From Ochromonas danica (taxonomy: Eukaryota > Sar > Chrysophyceae > Chromulinales > Chromulinaceae): a stretch of 64,000 bases of DNA. Each line of letters begins with the position of its first letter. Position 1 is the stretch's first letter. Below, in pieces: positions 10,310-21,525 of the stretch. Position numbers and translations under genes: made by a program. The stretch spans positions 1-64,000 of the forward strand of contig VKHL01000056.1 in NCBI GenBank assembly GCA_015146655.1, given 5' to 3'. The notes under the pieces were generated by a model. It saw nothing but the letters and a program-made list of their open reading frames with translations. It searched no databases and was not told the DNA's origin.

Positions 10310-10563
10310 CTGTTATTTCTCTTCATCACTCACTGTCTTCTACTCTTCTCAGACTGCCTCGGCAGCAAAGTATTCATAGTGATTTTCTCAACTTGCCCAT
10401 CTGGATCTACTCCTGTAAGCTACGCCCTTGAGCTAGACAAAATCTCTGCAAAATATTCGGGATAAACAAGAAGGACAGAGTCAGGACAAACGACTGCTTT
10501 TGACTTAACAGCTTGGCAGAGGAAGTTCTGTCAAGCTCTCCCCTTAACACAACTACTAGACCT

Positions 10564-12050
10564 CTACTCCTTCTCCTTGCGAGACTTCTTTTGAACCGGT
10601 GAATCACCACTGCGCTCCTCATCACGATCCTTGGACTTCTTCTTCTTTTTCTTCTCCTTTTCTTCACCAGCGGACTTGTCCTCTTGTTCAGCCTTATCTT
10701 CTTCCTGGTATTGAGGCTGCTGCTTCGGAGCGACAGGGACGGTGTTATCCTTGACTAGCGTAAGATAGTCTGCTGGGGTTTGATCGTTCTTGCGGCCATA
10801 TTTGTCGAGCTTGCCCTCCTTGATGAGTGCCTTCTTGCGTTGAGCGACAGGGCCGAGACCCCAGCGACGTGGGTAAGTGTCCCTCTCCATAATGACACGC
10901 TTAATTTTGGCCACAACGCCATGATCCACGGTGGCCATTACAGATGTCGTCATTTGAGCGATTCCCACAGCAATAGCCTCACCTTTCGTCGTGACCATGA
11001 CGACCTCGTCTCCGCTCTCAATATCATCAGCAAAGCGCAAGAGACCAGGAATCATCAACTTAGCACCATAACAAATTGCATTGATGGCGCTGTCTTTGAC
11101 AACGAGACGCTTATAGTTGGTGAGCAGCACCTCGAGAGGCATGACCACGCGGCGCAAGTAGGATTCGTCTTTGCTTTGGTCGTAAACGTACTGTGCATCT
11201 AGGAGATCGTGCATTGTCACCAGATTTTGATTTTCGGAGAGAATACCAGAGCGTACACGTCTAAGCTCTTGCATATGACCCCCAGTGCCCACAAGGAGAC
11301 CGAGGTGAACACAAAGAGTACGCACGTAAGTACCCGCTTCGCAAGAGACCCAGAAGACGCCTAAATGACGCTGGGCATCATAATCACACAGTTTCGACTC
11401 ATAGATGGTGCGGATGCGTAGCTGTCTCTTCACAGCCGCGATAAGAGGTGGACGCTGAAACTGTGCGCCAGTCAGCGTCTCGAGAGCTTTGGTGAGCGCT
11501 GTCTCGTTCGGAATGGCACTGTGCAGACGCACGATGCCCACATACTCCTTACCAGCACTTTGTTGGGCCTTGACAAGACGAGTTGCACGATCAATGCAGA
11601 CAATGAGGCATCCGGTGACCTTGGGGTCAAGAGTGCCCGAGTGACCTGTCTTCTCAACGCGAAGCATTCGCTTGATCCACGCCACTACCTCGTGCGAGGA
11701 GGGGTTGGAAGGCTTGTCAAGATTGATGACACCGTAGTGCATGTACTCCTTGAGAGTTCTCTTGAGCGGGGACATGCCGCAGGGAATGGGCGTGTAATGC
11801 GCGGAGCGAACATGCAGCTGGTCGTAATTTTTCAGAAGCAAAGGCCATCTAGTCAAAGGGAGGAGAAAATCAGCAAGATAAAAAGAAAATATACTCAGAA
11901 ATGCTCTCACTTGGAAGTGTCGATTTTGGGCGCGACCTTCTCCGGTTGGATAACGTGCGCTTGGTCAACTGTGGCAGCAGCGACAGAAGAACCATTCGCC
12001 ACCCCTTCAGTCTTGTCCTTCTTCTCCTTTTTCTCTTTCTTTTCCTTCAT
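10564..12050 (-). CDS. CBF5: Dyskerin/CBF5, H/ACA snoRNP pseudouridine synthase
   Basis: Catalytic subunit of nucleolar H/ACA particles that convert uridine to pseudouridine in rRNA and snRNA. Exons 11911-12050 and 10564-11848 are joined across a 62-bp intron. The protein (474 aa) has a Lys-rich N-terminus, [13 protein letters not shown] (dyskerin-like domain), the TruB catalytic loop [12 protein letters not shown] with the active Asp, [13 protein letters not shown], a PUA domain ([18 protein letters not shown]) and a Lys/Glu-rich nuclear-localisation tail. Near full-length compared with animal dyskerin. The start is set at 12050, before [10 protein letters not shown]; an in-frame Met further upstream is possible but less like the family. 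Confidence 0.97.
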
Positions 12051-12227
12051 TGGTAGTTGTATGAATTGTTTAGCTGGAGAAAGGATTTTTTCCAGCAAAA
12101 TTCGAGCGTCGAGGTCCTGCACCAAGAGTTTGGATGGTTGATGCGGCCTTCACCCAAGGAAAAACTGCTTTTGAAGTGACTTTTCTGCACCATCGCCAAA
12201 AAGCAACGCAAAAAACAACCGTCATTA

Positions 12228-12299
12228 GGTCCTACTGGGACTCGAACCCAGGTCGCGGGAATCAGAACCCCGAGTGATAACCATCTACACTATAGGACC
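12228..12299 (-). tRNA. tRNA-Gln (CUG anticodon)
   Basis: Minus-strand 72-nt cloverleaf. Acceptor GGTCCTA pairs with TAGGACC; the D arm GTGT...TCAC carries a loop with GG; anticodon stem CGGGG/TCCCG encloses TTCTGAT (anticodon CTG); the T arm is CTGGG-TTCGAGT-CCCAG. No intron. It sits between the divergent dyskerin and DUF1118-like genes. Confidence 0.93.
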
Positions 12300-12408
12300 A
12301 TGTTTTTCGTTGGAAAATATAAAATTTAAAGTCAAATAATCTCAGCATTCTGTGTTGCGTCAGTTCCAACTTCGTTCCCAAACATTGTTGCCCTTGTATC
12401 TTTGCATC

Positions 12409-13100
12409 ATGAGTCCTGTGTTGTTTCTTTTAGTTGCCTTTTTTGCCATCTTTGCAAATGGTTCGTGTTTTCATTGTATTTCAATGGCTTGTATTGACTA
12501 TGGCCACATTTCTTTCGTCTGTAGGGTTCTATTTGACTCCTTCCCTCAAGGCTCGAGTGGCTGCACCCTCTATGGCCTTTGACCTGGACAAAGCAGCGGC
12601 CGTTCTAGCCCAAAACAAGATCTTGACGAAGGTGAATTACATTACATTTCACTGCTCTTTTCTCATCAAGCTCCTCGATTGATTGTGTTTCTATTGACTT
12701 GTCTGTCTCGTCTCAGACTGCCAGGCTTGGTTTGCTGACCAAACTTGAGAAGGCGGGCTTCACTCTGTCCTCTGCGGCTCCTTTACTCAAGTTGGTGGAC
12801 AAGTATGACTTGCTAGGTGTGCTTGAGGCTTCTAATGAGAAGGTGTTGCCTCTTCTGGCGAAGGCCATCGATCTGACTCCTTCGCTGCTCCCTCTGGCAG
12901 ACCAAGCACTCAAGGCTCCACCCTCTGCGTTGGCTGGCGGAGCTTTAGCCTCCCTTGCCTTAGCTTTGGGCGAAGTTGCTTTGATCCCCGACGACTCCGT
13001 TGGCAGCATAGCCCTTCAAACCCTTCTCTTCGTGCCTCTGGGCGTCGTGTTGCCACCTGTACTGGGTCTTTCTTGTTTGCTGCTTAATAAGGTCAAGTAA
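12409..13100 (+). CDS. Plastid-targeted DUF1118-like protein (RIQ-type), putative
   Basis: Exons 12409-12460, 12525-12631 and 12717-13100 give 180 aa. The N-terminus (SPVLFLLVAFFAIFANG then FYLTPSLKARVAA) reads as a signal peptide with an aromatic residue after the cut, plus a basic transit stretch. The mature part has KLEKAGFTLSSAAPLL and a hydrophobic C-terminal half with LIPDDS and two membrane-like segments, resembling DUF1118 proteins. The plant members RIQ1/RIQ2 affect grana stacking and light-harvesting complex organisation. The family call rests on short motifs, so the thylakoid role is tentative; plastid targeting is better supported. Confidence 0.5.
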
Positions 13101-13240
13101 ACAAGCTGAACAGAAGCGAGCCTGGGGATTGGTTTAGAGTACATAAATGAAGAACACAGCACTTCCAGGGGAGGTCAATATAGTGGAGGAAAGAAGTGAT
13201 GAAAGCTGTAAACAAAGACTGTTTTGTCCACGGAAGACTA

Positions 13241-14246
13241 TCAATCAGCTTTCTTTTGTGTAACAGCAGCTCCAAGTAGGCCAGCCTCGACGAGTGTTTG
13301 AGAAGGATCGGAGAGGTCAGCTGGGGGATAGCCTGCGCTGAGGACAAAGCTGTGGCCTCCGCTAGCTTGACTTTGAATCAACGCTGCAAGCTGCAAGACG
13401 GTCGCTTGCGTTGAAACCCTAAACACAATGAAGGAAAGTGGGCTGTGGTTGAGTGAAGCAGTAAAGAGGGACCATCCTGTCGTACCTCAGCTTCAACCGC
13501 TTGCCGTCCAGTGTGCGCACTTGCACCGTGGTCTCCTCTCCTGCGCTGGCGGGCGGCGATACATTGACAAGTGTAGCGGGAGAGAAAATGGCTCCTCCAG
13601 ATGTCGAGCGACCTAAAGTAGCTCCTGCGCCTCCAAAGGCAACGAATGGCGCCACGTAGTCCTCGCCACGCTTATCCAACAATCGCACATCGACCTCGTT
13701 GCTCGCCGCAGCCAGCTCTATCACGTCATAAATGTCAGAAACCACCCGAAGTGAAGTGAGAGAAACTAACTCACCGCGCGGCACTTCGCCAACCTCCATG
13801 GCGCGCAGGAATTCTCTGTTTTCAGGGGCGTTGAGGTCGCGCAGAGGCCCTCCGTCCACAGTAAATCCGTTCCGGTAGAATATCACCTCTACTGATGTAA
13901 CTTCTCCACCAGAAGCCGCCTGACCTTCCTGTTGCTGCTGCTGCGCTCTTTGGGCAAGACGGTCATAGAGGTTGGCGCTGCCTGCAGTGGGAGGACCAAC
14001 CACTGACAGCCCCGACCCTCCTCTAGTCAGATGCCATGAAAGTTCCAGTCAGATGGACCTCGAGGAAACATCACGTTAGATGGAAGAAGGCCTACCCTCG
14101 CTGGTCCAGTCCTCCTGCGAAGTACTCATTGCGCTTTCCTTCTTCTTCCTGAAACACTCCCAAATATTAGCTCAAGCTCCCAATTCAAGCAGGAAAGTGC
14201 TCACTTCTTTCTTGTTCAAGTCTTCCAAGGTTCGAAAGTTGCTCAT
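13241..14246 (-). CDS. p47/NSFL1C-type Cdc48 cofactor (SEP and UBX domains)
   Basis: Four exons (14205-14246, 14096-14148, 13486-14022, 13241-13418) give 269 aa. The N-terminus carries the p47 motif YFAGGLDQRG. A SEP domain follows (VEVIFYRNGFTVDGGPLR ... FLRAMEVGEVPRGEL), then a C-terminal UBX domain beginning TTVQVRTLDGKRLKLR and ending in LVEAGLLGAAV. Such proteins recruit the Cdc48/p97 ATPase to membrane-fusion and ubiquitin substrates. No UBA domain is visible, so it is shorter than animal p47. Head-to-head with the gene at 14401 (154 bp between starts). Confidence 0.92.
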
Positions 14247-14300
14247 GTTGCTTCGGAGAGACGATTCTCAATTCTCAACACATCCAAAGCAACCCGAGGA

Positions 14301-14370
14301 CTTCTTAAGTTAACCAGCTAGTGTTGACTTCTAAAGTTAACCAGCTGCACAAAGGACTTCTTAAGTTAAC
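14301..14370. promoter_or_regulatory. Triple CTTCTTAAGTTAACC-type element in a divergent promoter
   Basis: Three copies of a CTTCTTAAGTTAAC-like word lie at 14301-14315, 14329-14343 (variant CTTCTAAAGTTAACC) and 14357-14370. Each is about 14 bp and spacing is about 28 bp. They sit in the gap between p47 (start 14246) and the gene at 14401. The same core appears in several other intergenic gaps of the window. A role in transcription is inferred from position and recurrence only. Confidence 0.45.
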
Positions 14371-14400
14371 TGTTAGGTGCTTTGTCTGTTTAAAAAGGAA

Positions 14401-15369
14401 ATGGGGATAGCGGTGGCGTTAAATGCACTGGCAGCAAGTACTTTTTTGATTCTCTTCTTCTTGGTATTTGCTGGTCTTTGTGAGAAGGCGGAAGAGTCAT
14501 GGCTGCCCGGATTGAACTACCAGATCTTTCCCTCATCGCAAGAGCTGCCGTGTCAGAAAGACGAGGAAATCGAGCGCCTCGTACACACGAAAGGCACTCG
14601 CACGCGTATTTTCATCTTCTATCATGACAATCGGACCTCCGCTATCGTGCATCATTTTGCGCAGTGCAAGGACTGGATCACTCCTTTCCGCCTGGAGAAG
14701 TCTCCGTTCATGGAGAGCCAGGTCTACCGCGATCTCTTCTTGCCCTCTGTGGCCAGTCTCACCCAGGAGGTTGACTTCGTGCTGACCTGCACTTATCGCC
14801 ATGTCCTCAAGTCTGTCGCGGCTGATGGCCACGTCACCACCACATTGACCTGGAAGCGCCTGCAACTTCTGCTGGACAGAGCTGTGAGGGAGAGACTGGA
14901 TGCCATCCCCATCGAAACTGTTCCTCGAAGCTTCATCATCTCCTCCTTGATGTCGTCGCATGGGATAGGAGCGATCAAGGCCTGGAACGTGTTGCTCGTC
15001 CGCATGGGATTCTCCGTCGCCGCGGTGGACAGTGGACAGCATATCTACGGCTTCTGGCGGTCCTCTTACCTCATCCGCCCCGCTGTCTTACAGCAATTAA
15101 CAAAGCTAATGGTTGAGGCGATGGGTATTGTGGAACGTGACGAGGCATGCAAAGGCTACTTTAAGAAGAACGCCAAGTACATGGGCGACCCGATCGTGGC
15201 CTACACGGTCTTCGGAACGCCGTACTATCAAATGCATCCTTTCATCTTCGAGAGGCTCCCAGCCTTCTTCTTGGCTATGATGGGAGCCTCTGTACCAGGT
15301 CTATTGGGGCACCGATTCCGCCGCCCAGCTCAAGTGCGCATTTCAACGAACAACGCGACAGCTAGCTGA
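14401..15369 (+). CDS. Type II membrane protein, glycan-enzyme-like, unrecognised
   Basis: 322 aa, single exon. One hydrophobic segment near the N-terminus (FLILFFLVFAGL) follows a short cytoplasmic tail, as in Golgi type II proteins. The lumenal part holds FIFYHDNRTSAIV, FMESQVYRDLFLPS and DFVLTCTYRHVLKS, an order I associate with uncharacterised algal and giant-virus glycosyltransferase-like proteins; I cannot name the family. ATG 14401 is the first in frame. Confidence 0.5.
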   Translation: MGIAVALNALAASTFLILFFLVFAGLCEKAEESWLPGLNYQIFPSSQELPCQKDEEIERLVHTKGTRTRIFIFYHDNRTSAIVHHFAQCKDWITPFRLEKSPFMESQVYRDLFLPSVASLTQEVDFVLTCTYRHVLKSVAADGHVTTTLTWKRLQLLLDRAVRERLDAIPIETVPRSFIISSLMSSHGIGAIKAWNVLLVRMGFSVAAVDSGQHIYGFWRSSYLIRPAVLQQLTKLMVEAMGIVERDEACKGYFKKNAKYMGDPIVAYTVFGTPYYQMHPFIFERLPAFFLAMMGASVPGLLGHRFRRPAQVRISTNNATAS

Positions 15370-15572
15370 CGACCCTATAGTGCACTTGTACTATAGCCCT
15401 TTTCTTTGTGTGTAGCTTATCTCTTTCTCTTCCAATAAGACGAAGCCATGGTGTTTTGTGTGCGTTGATAACCCAGGAATAGAATTAACAAATAGCTGTA
15501 TAATGTGTAATATGCGACACTAATATTTACAAGCGATTCATTCTGAATAAGATAAGCCAGAGTAAACAGTTA

Positions 15573-17098
15573 CTACACCGATGCACGCGAAGGAAGCAGA
15601 GAAACGGTAGCAGTCTCCAATTCTGTGTCCACGATACTGCTGCCCCGCTGGTAGTAGCCGGCCGTTAGCTGCTCCTCCGACCTTGGTGCCGCGGAAGAAG
15701 AGTAGTAAACCTCGCGGGTAATTTGAGGAGAAGCTGTGGCGTGAACTACTTGTGGGCTTTGGGCGGCGACTTCGGCGAGGGCAGAGTAGAGCGCTGCAGC
15801 TGCACGAGGAGGAGGTACAGGAGCACTGCTGCACAAGCCAAGGATGTGTTCAGCTCGTAGCGGGCGGCCATAGAAGCGCTCGTTGGTCTCAGCGCGCACA
15901 CACAGCCCAATGCCTTCAAGCGAAATGCCTGCGAACACTCCGCGGCTCTGCCCATAGCTGGACAGGGGAGTCACGACGTCTTGAGTGAGCAAGGCCGAAA
16001 GGCCCCCGCCCCGCCCCAATCCTCCCACAGAGAATGCTATCGAGGCGCCCAGCGACAATGATACAGCAGGACCCAGACAAGATGGTCGAACTAGTGCCTG
16101 AAGCGCTTCATCGGACCGCAGCACGAGGAGAACATCGCTCACCTCCACACCAGCGGAGAATCCATAGCCTTCCACAACAAGAAGACAAACGATTACATTC
16201 AACAAAATAAATAAAAATAATCAGCACGTCTATCACCTAATCCCATAGAGCCTACAGCACACGGTGCGGACCAACCGCCTCCTTGAGACATCGGCAGCCG
16301 TCGAATAATCAAACCAGATCCTGCTCAACAACAGCATTAGACGAGACTCGATCATGACTGGAACATATCGACCTTACCAACAGAGCCTGAGAAGAAGAAA
16401 GCTGCTCTCGCCACAGAGAGGAAGACGATCGCTTTGGCTGTCTGCAGCAGTCCCAGAGGAATGGCTTGGTCGCGCAGGAAGCGCACCTGCAGAAGGTTGT
16501 GCACAGCATAGGCAGCGTTGACCAGGTCGCCATTGAGCGAGCCGGGAAAAGGCAAGTTTCTATATCGTCGAAGAGCGCAGCCTTCCGTGGCCACGTCGAT
16601 TTGACTGACGCACATGTGGTTGGCGACTGTCTGAGAGAGATCTTCCTGCTGGGCCTGCAAGAAGGCGTTACAGGCTCGACACACACGCTGAGGGTCACGA
16701 AACCCGAACTCCAGAGGGAGAAGGCAAGTCTGGGAAGAGCAAGGCAGGCAGAAGACCTTCCCGCAGTGTCTGCAATGGTGCCTGCGGTTCCACAAATCAA
16801 ACTCACAAGAACAGCCTTGGCAGCGATCGTTCTCCTGGTCTGGCACCCAACGGGGAGGAATAAATTGTCCTGATGGGATTCGCGAGCGAGAGCCATTCCA
16901 TTTGTAATCCAGTTCAGCGAGCTTCGCTGCCTTCACTGTTTCGTTGTCTTGCCCCTTTAGAGGAGACAAGGCAGCGATGTCAACGGCGCGAGTTTTTGAA
17001 GGAGTGCACATCGCACCTTCATTAGGCGACATGGAAGACGACAGAAGAGCCCTTTGCTCTGCCTCGACCCTCAGGTCCATTTCTTTCTCCCAATACAT
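15573..17098 (-). CDS. FYVE zinc-finger plus SYLF (Ysc84) domain protein
   Basis: Exons 16378-17098, 16237-16320 and 15573-16168 give 466 aa. The FYVE finger shows WVPDQENDRC, RRHHCRHCG and RVCRAC, the ligands and basic patch that bind PtdIns3P on endosomes. It is followed by a SYLF domain: LGLLQTAKAIVFLS, SGLIIRRLP, GGGWSAPCAVGSMGLG, GFSAGVEVSDVLLVL and YGQSRGVFAGISLEG. SYLF domains bind lipids and actin in Ysc84/SH3YL1 proteins. A role in endosomal membrane-actin traffic is inferred. The last 100 residues are low-complexity. The intron phases inside SYLF all agree, so the model is firm. Confidence 0.9.
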
Positions 17099-17163
17099 TT
17101 TTGAGCAAGAGGAGCAGTTGTTTTACCATAGTGCGCTATTTTACCATATTTTACCCGTTTAGA

Positions 17164-18753
17164 CTACACACGGTGATTAATGACAGCCTCGTCGATCCAC
17201 TGTTTAATGACTCGAGCAGCCGCTCCCCATTTTGGACCTAACATGACATCATGGTAGAGACCAGGAAGCACCACAGGGCCCTTCTCAACGCCAAAATAGC
17301 GAGCGGTTTCCTGAAGTCCTTCTAGATCCACAATAACATCATTCTCTGCGCCAACAACTAGACGCGCAGGGACTACTCCATCATCAGTCACTAGCTGTGT
17401 CTCACCATAAAGAGGCTTTCGGCGCGTCTCTACTGATGAGTTAGGCTTTGAATCGGCGATAGAGAGCTCGCCGTCTCCATCGCTTACAGCCGACTCGAAA
17501 TCTCTTTTCACTTTGATCGTAACGTCTCTTTCGAACCTACCACCAGGTAGCAAAGGAAGGGCCTTGGGCTGGAAGAGATGGGCCCAGAAGTTACTGGCCT
17601 CCTCAACAATCGGGAGATATCCCAGGTTATAGGCTTCCTTCCTCTTTCGAGGAACATTCTTAGTGTCTTGCAAGGGAGAGGGAGCTGAAAGAGGCAATGG
17701 CTGGTCAGCATCTGGCAGCCAGCTCGCTTTGCCTGTCTCTGTAACCATGGAGGTCAAAGAGGGCAGATGGCGGTTAGCGTCGATCACGTCAAGTCCGATG
17801 TGGCTGTCCGCAGCGAAGCGCTTCATGTAAAGGCGCAAATCGTGGAGTGGCACTGTTGCATCAAAGAAAGTCTCACGACACAGCGCTTCATTTGCACAAA
17901 CTCCCTTGAACACGAAGGCATAGGTAATGCGAAGAGATTTCCAAAAGTCCTTGACCAGCAAGCGCTTCACCATGGCTTGATTGCCTGAGGGCGGCACACT
18001 ACAGAGCAAGGCCAAGCCCGAGATCTTATTGCGCAAAATGCGATTCTCTAACAGCTTTTGTGCATAGAGACCGCCCACGCTATGGCTCACGATGACAGGC
18101 AGCGGCACATCGAGGCCTTCCTCCTGGTACTTGGAGATGATGGTGTCCAGTATGAAGGACAAGTCCGACACATGCTGGGCGACTGTCACCTTTTCGCGCT
18201 GCTGATCGTCTGGAGGCAAGCCAGTGCTGGCTGTACCGCGCAGACTGACAGCATAGCAGTCGTGGCCGATGGCTGTAAAGTAAGGCATGAAGTTCTCGGC
18301 AAAGCACCACGCCGAGTGGTAAGACCCATGCACAAAGAGCAAGGGAGGCTTGAGTACTCTCACTGAGGTCTTGGTTGGAATGTTTCTCTTGTATCCAAGC
18401 AGATCCAGAAATCTGTTGGCGATGGCAGTCCAATTCAACCAAGACGATCGCCTCTTCGCGTCGGTCTCTCTCTCGGCTGTCGAGATCAACACCTCCATGC
18501 TCAAACTCTCCGGAGTCACCCAAAATAGCTCTTGTAGATTAAAGTTGCTTTTGGCAAACTGCATCTCTTGGTCGTAGTCGCTGATGGACATGGAGCAAAG
18601 GAGAGGCTGCCGCAGTAGTTTGGCGCGACGAGCATGATGCAACAAGGAACTGCCTCTAGAATAGGCACACAATATATTGATGTGGCACAGCACAAGCAAA
18701 TGCACTAGTGCCCAGGAGAAGCGAGTGGCAGAGAAGATGGTGATGCATGCCAT
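17164..18753 (-). CDS. Alpha/beta hydrolase with N-terminal signal sequence
   Basis: 529 aa, single exon. N-terminal hydrophobic segment (FSWALVHLLVLCHINILCA) followed by Ser/Arg-rich sequence suggests ER entry and possibly plastid import. The hydrolase core has the oxyanion motif LLFVHGSYHSAWCF, LRGTASTGLPPDDQ, nucleophile elbow VSHSVGGLYAQK with Ser, and a C-terminal VVLPGLYHDVMLG carrying the His; the Asp is probably in VVGAENDVIVDLEG. A long low-complexity insert lies between core strands. Substrate unknown; lipase or esterase-type activity likely. Confidence 0.75.
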   Translation of the reverse strand: MACITIFSATRFSWALVHLLVLCHINILCAYSRGSSLLHHARRAKLLRQPLLCSMSISDYDQEMQFAKSNFNLQELFWVTPESLSMEVLISTAERETDAKRRSSWLNWTAIANRFLDLLGYKRNIPTKTSVRVLKPPLLFVHGSYHSAWCFAENFMPYFTAIGHDCYAVSLRGTASTGLPPDDQQREKVTVAQHVSDLSFILDTIISKYQEEGLDVPLPVIVSHSVGGLYAQKLLENRILRNKISGLALLCSVPPSGNQAMVKRLLVKDFWKSLRITYAFVFKGVCANEALCRETFFDATVPLHDLRLYMKRFAADSHIGLDVIDANRHLPSLTSMVTETGKASWLPDADQPLPLSAPSPLQDTKNVPRKRKEAYNLGYLPIVEEASNFWAHLFQPKALPLLPGGRFERDVTIKVKRDFESAVSDGDGELSIADSKPNSSVETRRKPLYGETQLVTDDGVVPARLVVGAENDVIVDLEGLQETARYFGVEKGPVVLPGLYHDVMLGPKWGAAARVIKQWIDEAVINHRV

Positions 18754-19057
18754 CGTTTTCCTTCTCTTCTTATGCCCCTGCCCTCCTCCCCGCGCATTTA
18801 CACTGCCATCACACTAACTGTAAATTAGTCTACTGTACTGTACCTTGTAGGATAGTCTAGAAGATCTACATTACAGTATACAGTATCTACTGCAACTAGT
18901 CTATATCTACAGTACAGAGTGGCAGACCACACCACTAGACTAGACTAGACTAAGTTAAAGCTTCGTCAATACTATTCACCGCTTTTACACACTAGACTAG
19001 GCTAGACTATCTACACAATCTGTACAATCCAACAACACTCATCTTCTCGAATATCAT
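18754..19057. other. Intergenic, CTAGACTAG-rich
   Basis: About 300 bp with repeated short words: CTAGACTAGACTAGACTAAG near 18940, ACTAGACTAGGCTAGACTA near 18992, TACAGTATACAGTA near 18873 and CTACTGCAACTAG near 18888. It lies between the start of the hydrolase gene and the end of the EGF-like gene. No gene or RNA recognised. Confidence 0.6.
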
Positions 19058-21525
19058 CTACACAGACTTAGCGTTATCTTGCAACTCACAAGCTTGGCCA
19101 ACAAAGCCAGGAAAGCAATCACACAGCCCTGTTGATCGGTCACAATAGCCGCGGTTGGCACACTCCGTGGTCACAGGGTAGACATTCTTCCCAGGGCGAA
19201 GGTTTACGAGGGTGGGGTGCTGCATGGGGGTGCGACCAACACAAAGCACTTCTGGCGCATAGTCAATTGATGGCAGAGCAGGCGAGAGTCGATATAGTCG
19301 AGCCGGTCGCGAGCTTGTCCATATGTTGGGCACGGCCATGTCCACAGTTATCAGATTGCTTGTCCCATTCAATAAAGGATCGCCTGAGCCTATCCGCACA
19401 ATAGTAAACAAAGTGATCGCATGGCTACGAGAAGCATCGCCATTGTCCTCCCAACCCAGCGACATGTCGATAGGGAAAACTCTATCGCCTTTCTCAAGAC
19501 AATGAAATAAACCCGGTGACGGTCCAACTCGCTCTAAATACTCACAAGAGAGATCGGGTGTTGGTACTTCTTCTTCGTCCACCACTCCAAGCACAGATGA
19601 AGCGTACGCAGAGAGAGTGGAGAGTGTGGCAGGCGCTATATTGATGTCTGTCAGAAGAGACGGAAATATTGATGCCAAAGGGTTGGTTGCATTCGCTAAT
19701 CCACACGTCTGCGTTGATAGGAAGGGACTGTACAATTGGTCATGACGAGTGAGAGCACAAACACGATCACTGACGAGCTCTGCGACTGCCGACAGAGACA
19801 CTCGGACGGAGAAAGTTGTATCTGAGCCAAAATCTCGACCAGCGCGAGTGAAAAGAACAAATCGCGCACTAATTGGATCGTAAGCAAGCGCAGCCACGAG
19901 GCCGACACTTGGCGAAGTTCCAGGATTACTGTGCATGTGCATGTAGGGGAAGGGAGAAGGAGGACGGCAGAAGGAGCCTGAACCTCGAACACTATCTTGC
20001 TCTCCAGGGCAGAGATCTGTTAGCGCTTCTCCATCAACCTCGTCGACCTCAGGGGTGAGCAGGAGGAGGTGCGGGTGATTGACACTGCCATAGTCCCAAA
20101 CAAAGCGCTCACCCGCAACGACTTCCTCGGCAGAATAGGTGCTGCTATCACCATCTGCATCGCCTAGACAACGCGCTAACAGCCTCTTCTCGATGGGAGT
20201 TAGACCGTCGAGGTAGTAATACTCTACTCCTTCGCTAGCATTCAAATGCCGGCTGATCCGCACTCCCACGCCTTCACAAAGCACAGGGAAGTAGTCCAAA
20301 CTCTCTCCCCAAAAGCCATCACCGTAAACCTTTGTGATTACCCTGCCACTGGCGCCTCCTTCAGAAGACGTCAGCGTGGCTCGGCGGCCATCCAAGAATC
20401 TCTCGACCTGGAACTGTCTCAAGTAGCCTGGACTGCGAGGAAAGGTTAGAGTGTATTTGATGCCATATCGATCAGGGTCATGGATAGGATCATCTCCAAG
20501 GGTCAGATTCCTGATACTGATCCAGCGCAGGCAGCGCATACTGTCAGCAGGCAGGAAGGCACTGCTTCCCTGCACCTCAAATGCTTGGACGACCTCGCGA
20601 CAAGAAGCATTGAAGGAGATGGGATGGGTCAGGTGCGACTGGCCTGATACATCGTACCAGCGAAGTGCAAAGTATCCAGAGATAACGGCGGTGGATGATC
20701 GCGTGTAAATACTGAAGGACACATTGGCATACCGCAGATTCAACTTGTGCGGATAGAGTGGATCAACTCCAATGGGACACACTCTCTGAGAGCAATCAGC
20801 TCCACTGTATCCACTGTCACACACACAGCCCATTGTGATATCTTCGTCCCACAGACGGTAAATGTTGTCGAAGTCTTGCGCAGCAATCTCAGAGATTGTC
20901 TCACAAGTGCCATGACCAGAGCACACGCCATTAGGGCCTGAAGGACACGAAGCACGCTGACAAGCAGAGCCTTCGTAGCCTTCGAAGCAAGAACAGGTGC
21001 CCGTGGAGCGATCGCACAGACCCTTGTTGCTGCACTCACGATACTCGTGTGCAGTGTTCGTGAGAACATTCCCAGCGATATCCGTTGTGGCGGGGTAGAG
21101 CTCCGTCGTGCCAAAGCGATAGATGAAGTCATTCACAACCACAATCTCGCTAGCATTGGACAGAGCACCCGAGGAAGCGTCCAAATCGCCCTTCGGAGAG
21201 TCCACGTGTGCCAAACCAAACTGACAGATTCCTGACACCCAGCAACACACACACATCATCAATACACGGTGAAGAGGAAATCAATTAAACGGCCAGAGTC
21301 TCCCGAATAACAACAACAATAATAACAAAATAATAGCAATTAATTGCTCGCGGAAACAGACTTACTTTCTGAGCAGTCGTTGGCCATCCAGTTGCGGAAG
21401 CAGGTGCACATGTCATAGGCCCCGCACTTGCCATGGGCGCTGCAAGCATTGGGACATTCACCCCCTGTTAGAGCGAGGACGATGAAACAGATGGCAAGTG
21501 ACAGACCAAGCCTCCAGTCCTTCAT
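19058..21525 (-). CDS. Secreted EGF-like protein, SIG/Ocm mastigoneme type (minus member of pair)
   Basis: Exons 21366-21525 and 19058-21231 give 777 aa. Signal peptide LGLSLAICFIVLALTGG, then EGF-like units CSAHGKCGAYDMCTCF, CSNKGLCDRSTGTCSCF and CSGHGTC followed by YRLWDEDITMGCVCDSGYSG, then CPIGVDPLYP, a long Cys-poor region with N-glycosylation sites, and a closing EGF unit [17 protein letters not shown]. This order matches stramenopile SIG and Ocm proteins, which have been placed in mastigonemes, the stiff flagellar hairs. The role is inferred by family. The 5' third is an inverted copy of the gene at 21746; past the shared block the two proteins differ widely. Confidence 0.7.
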
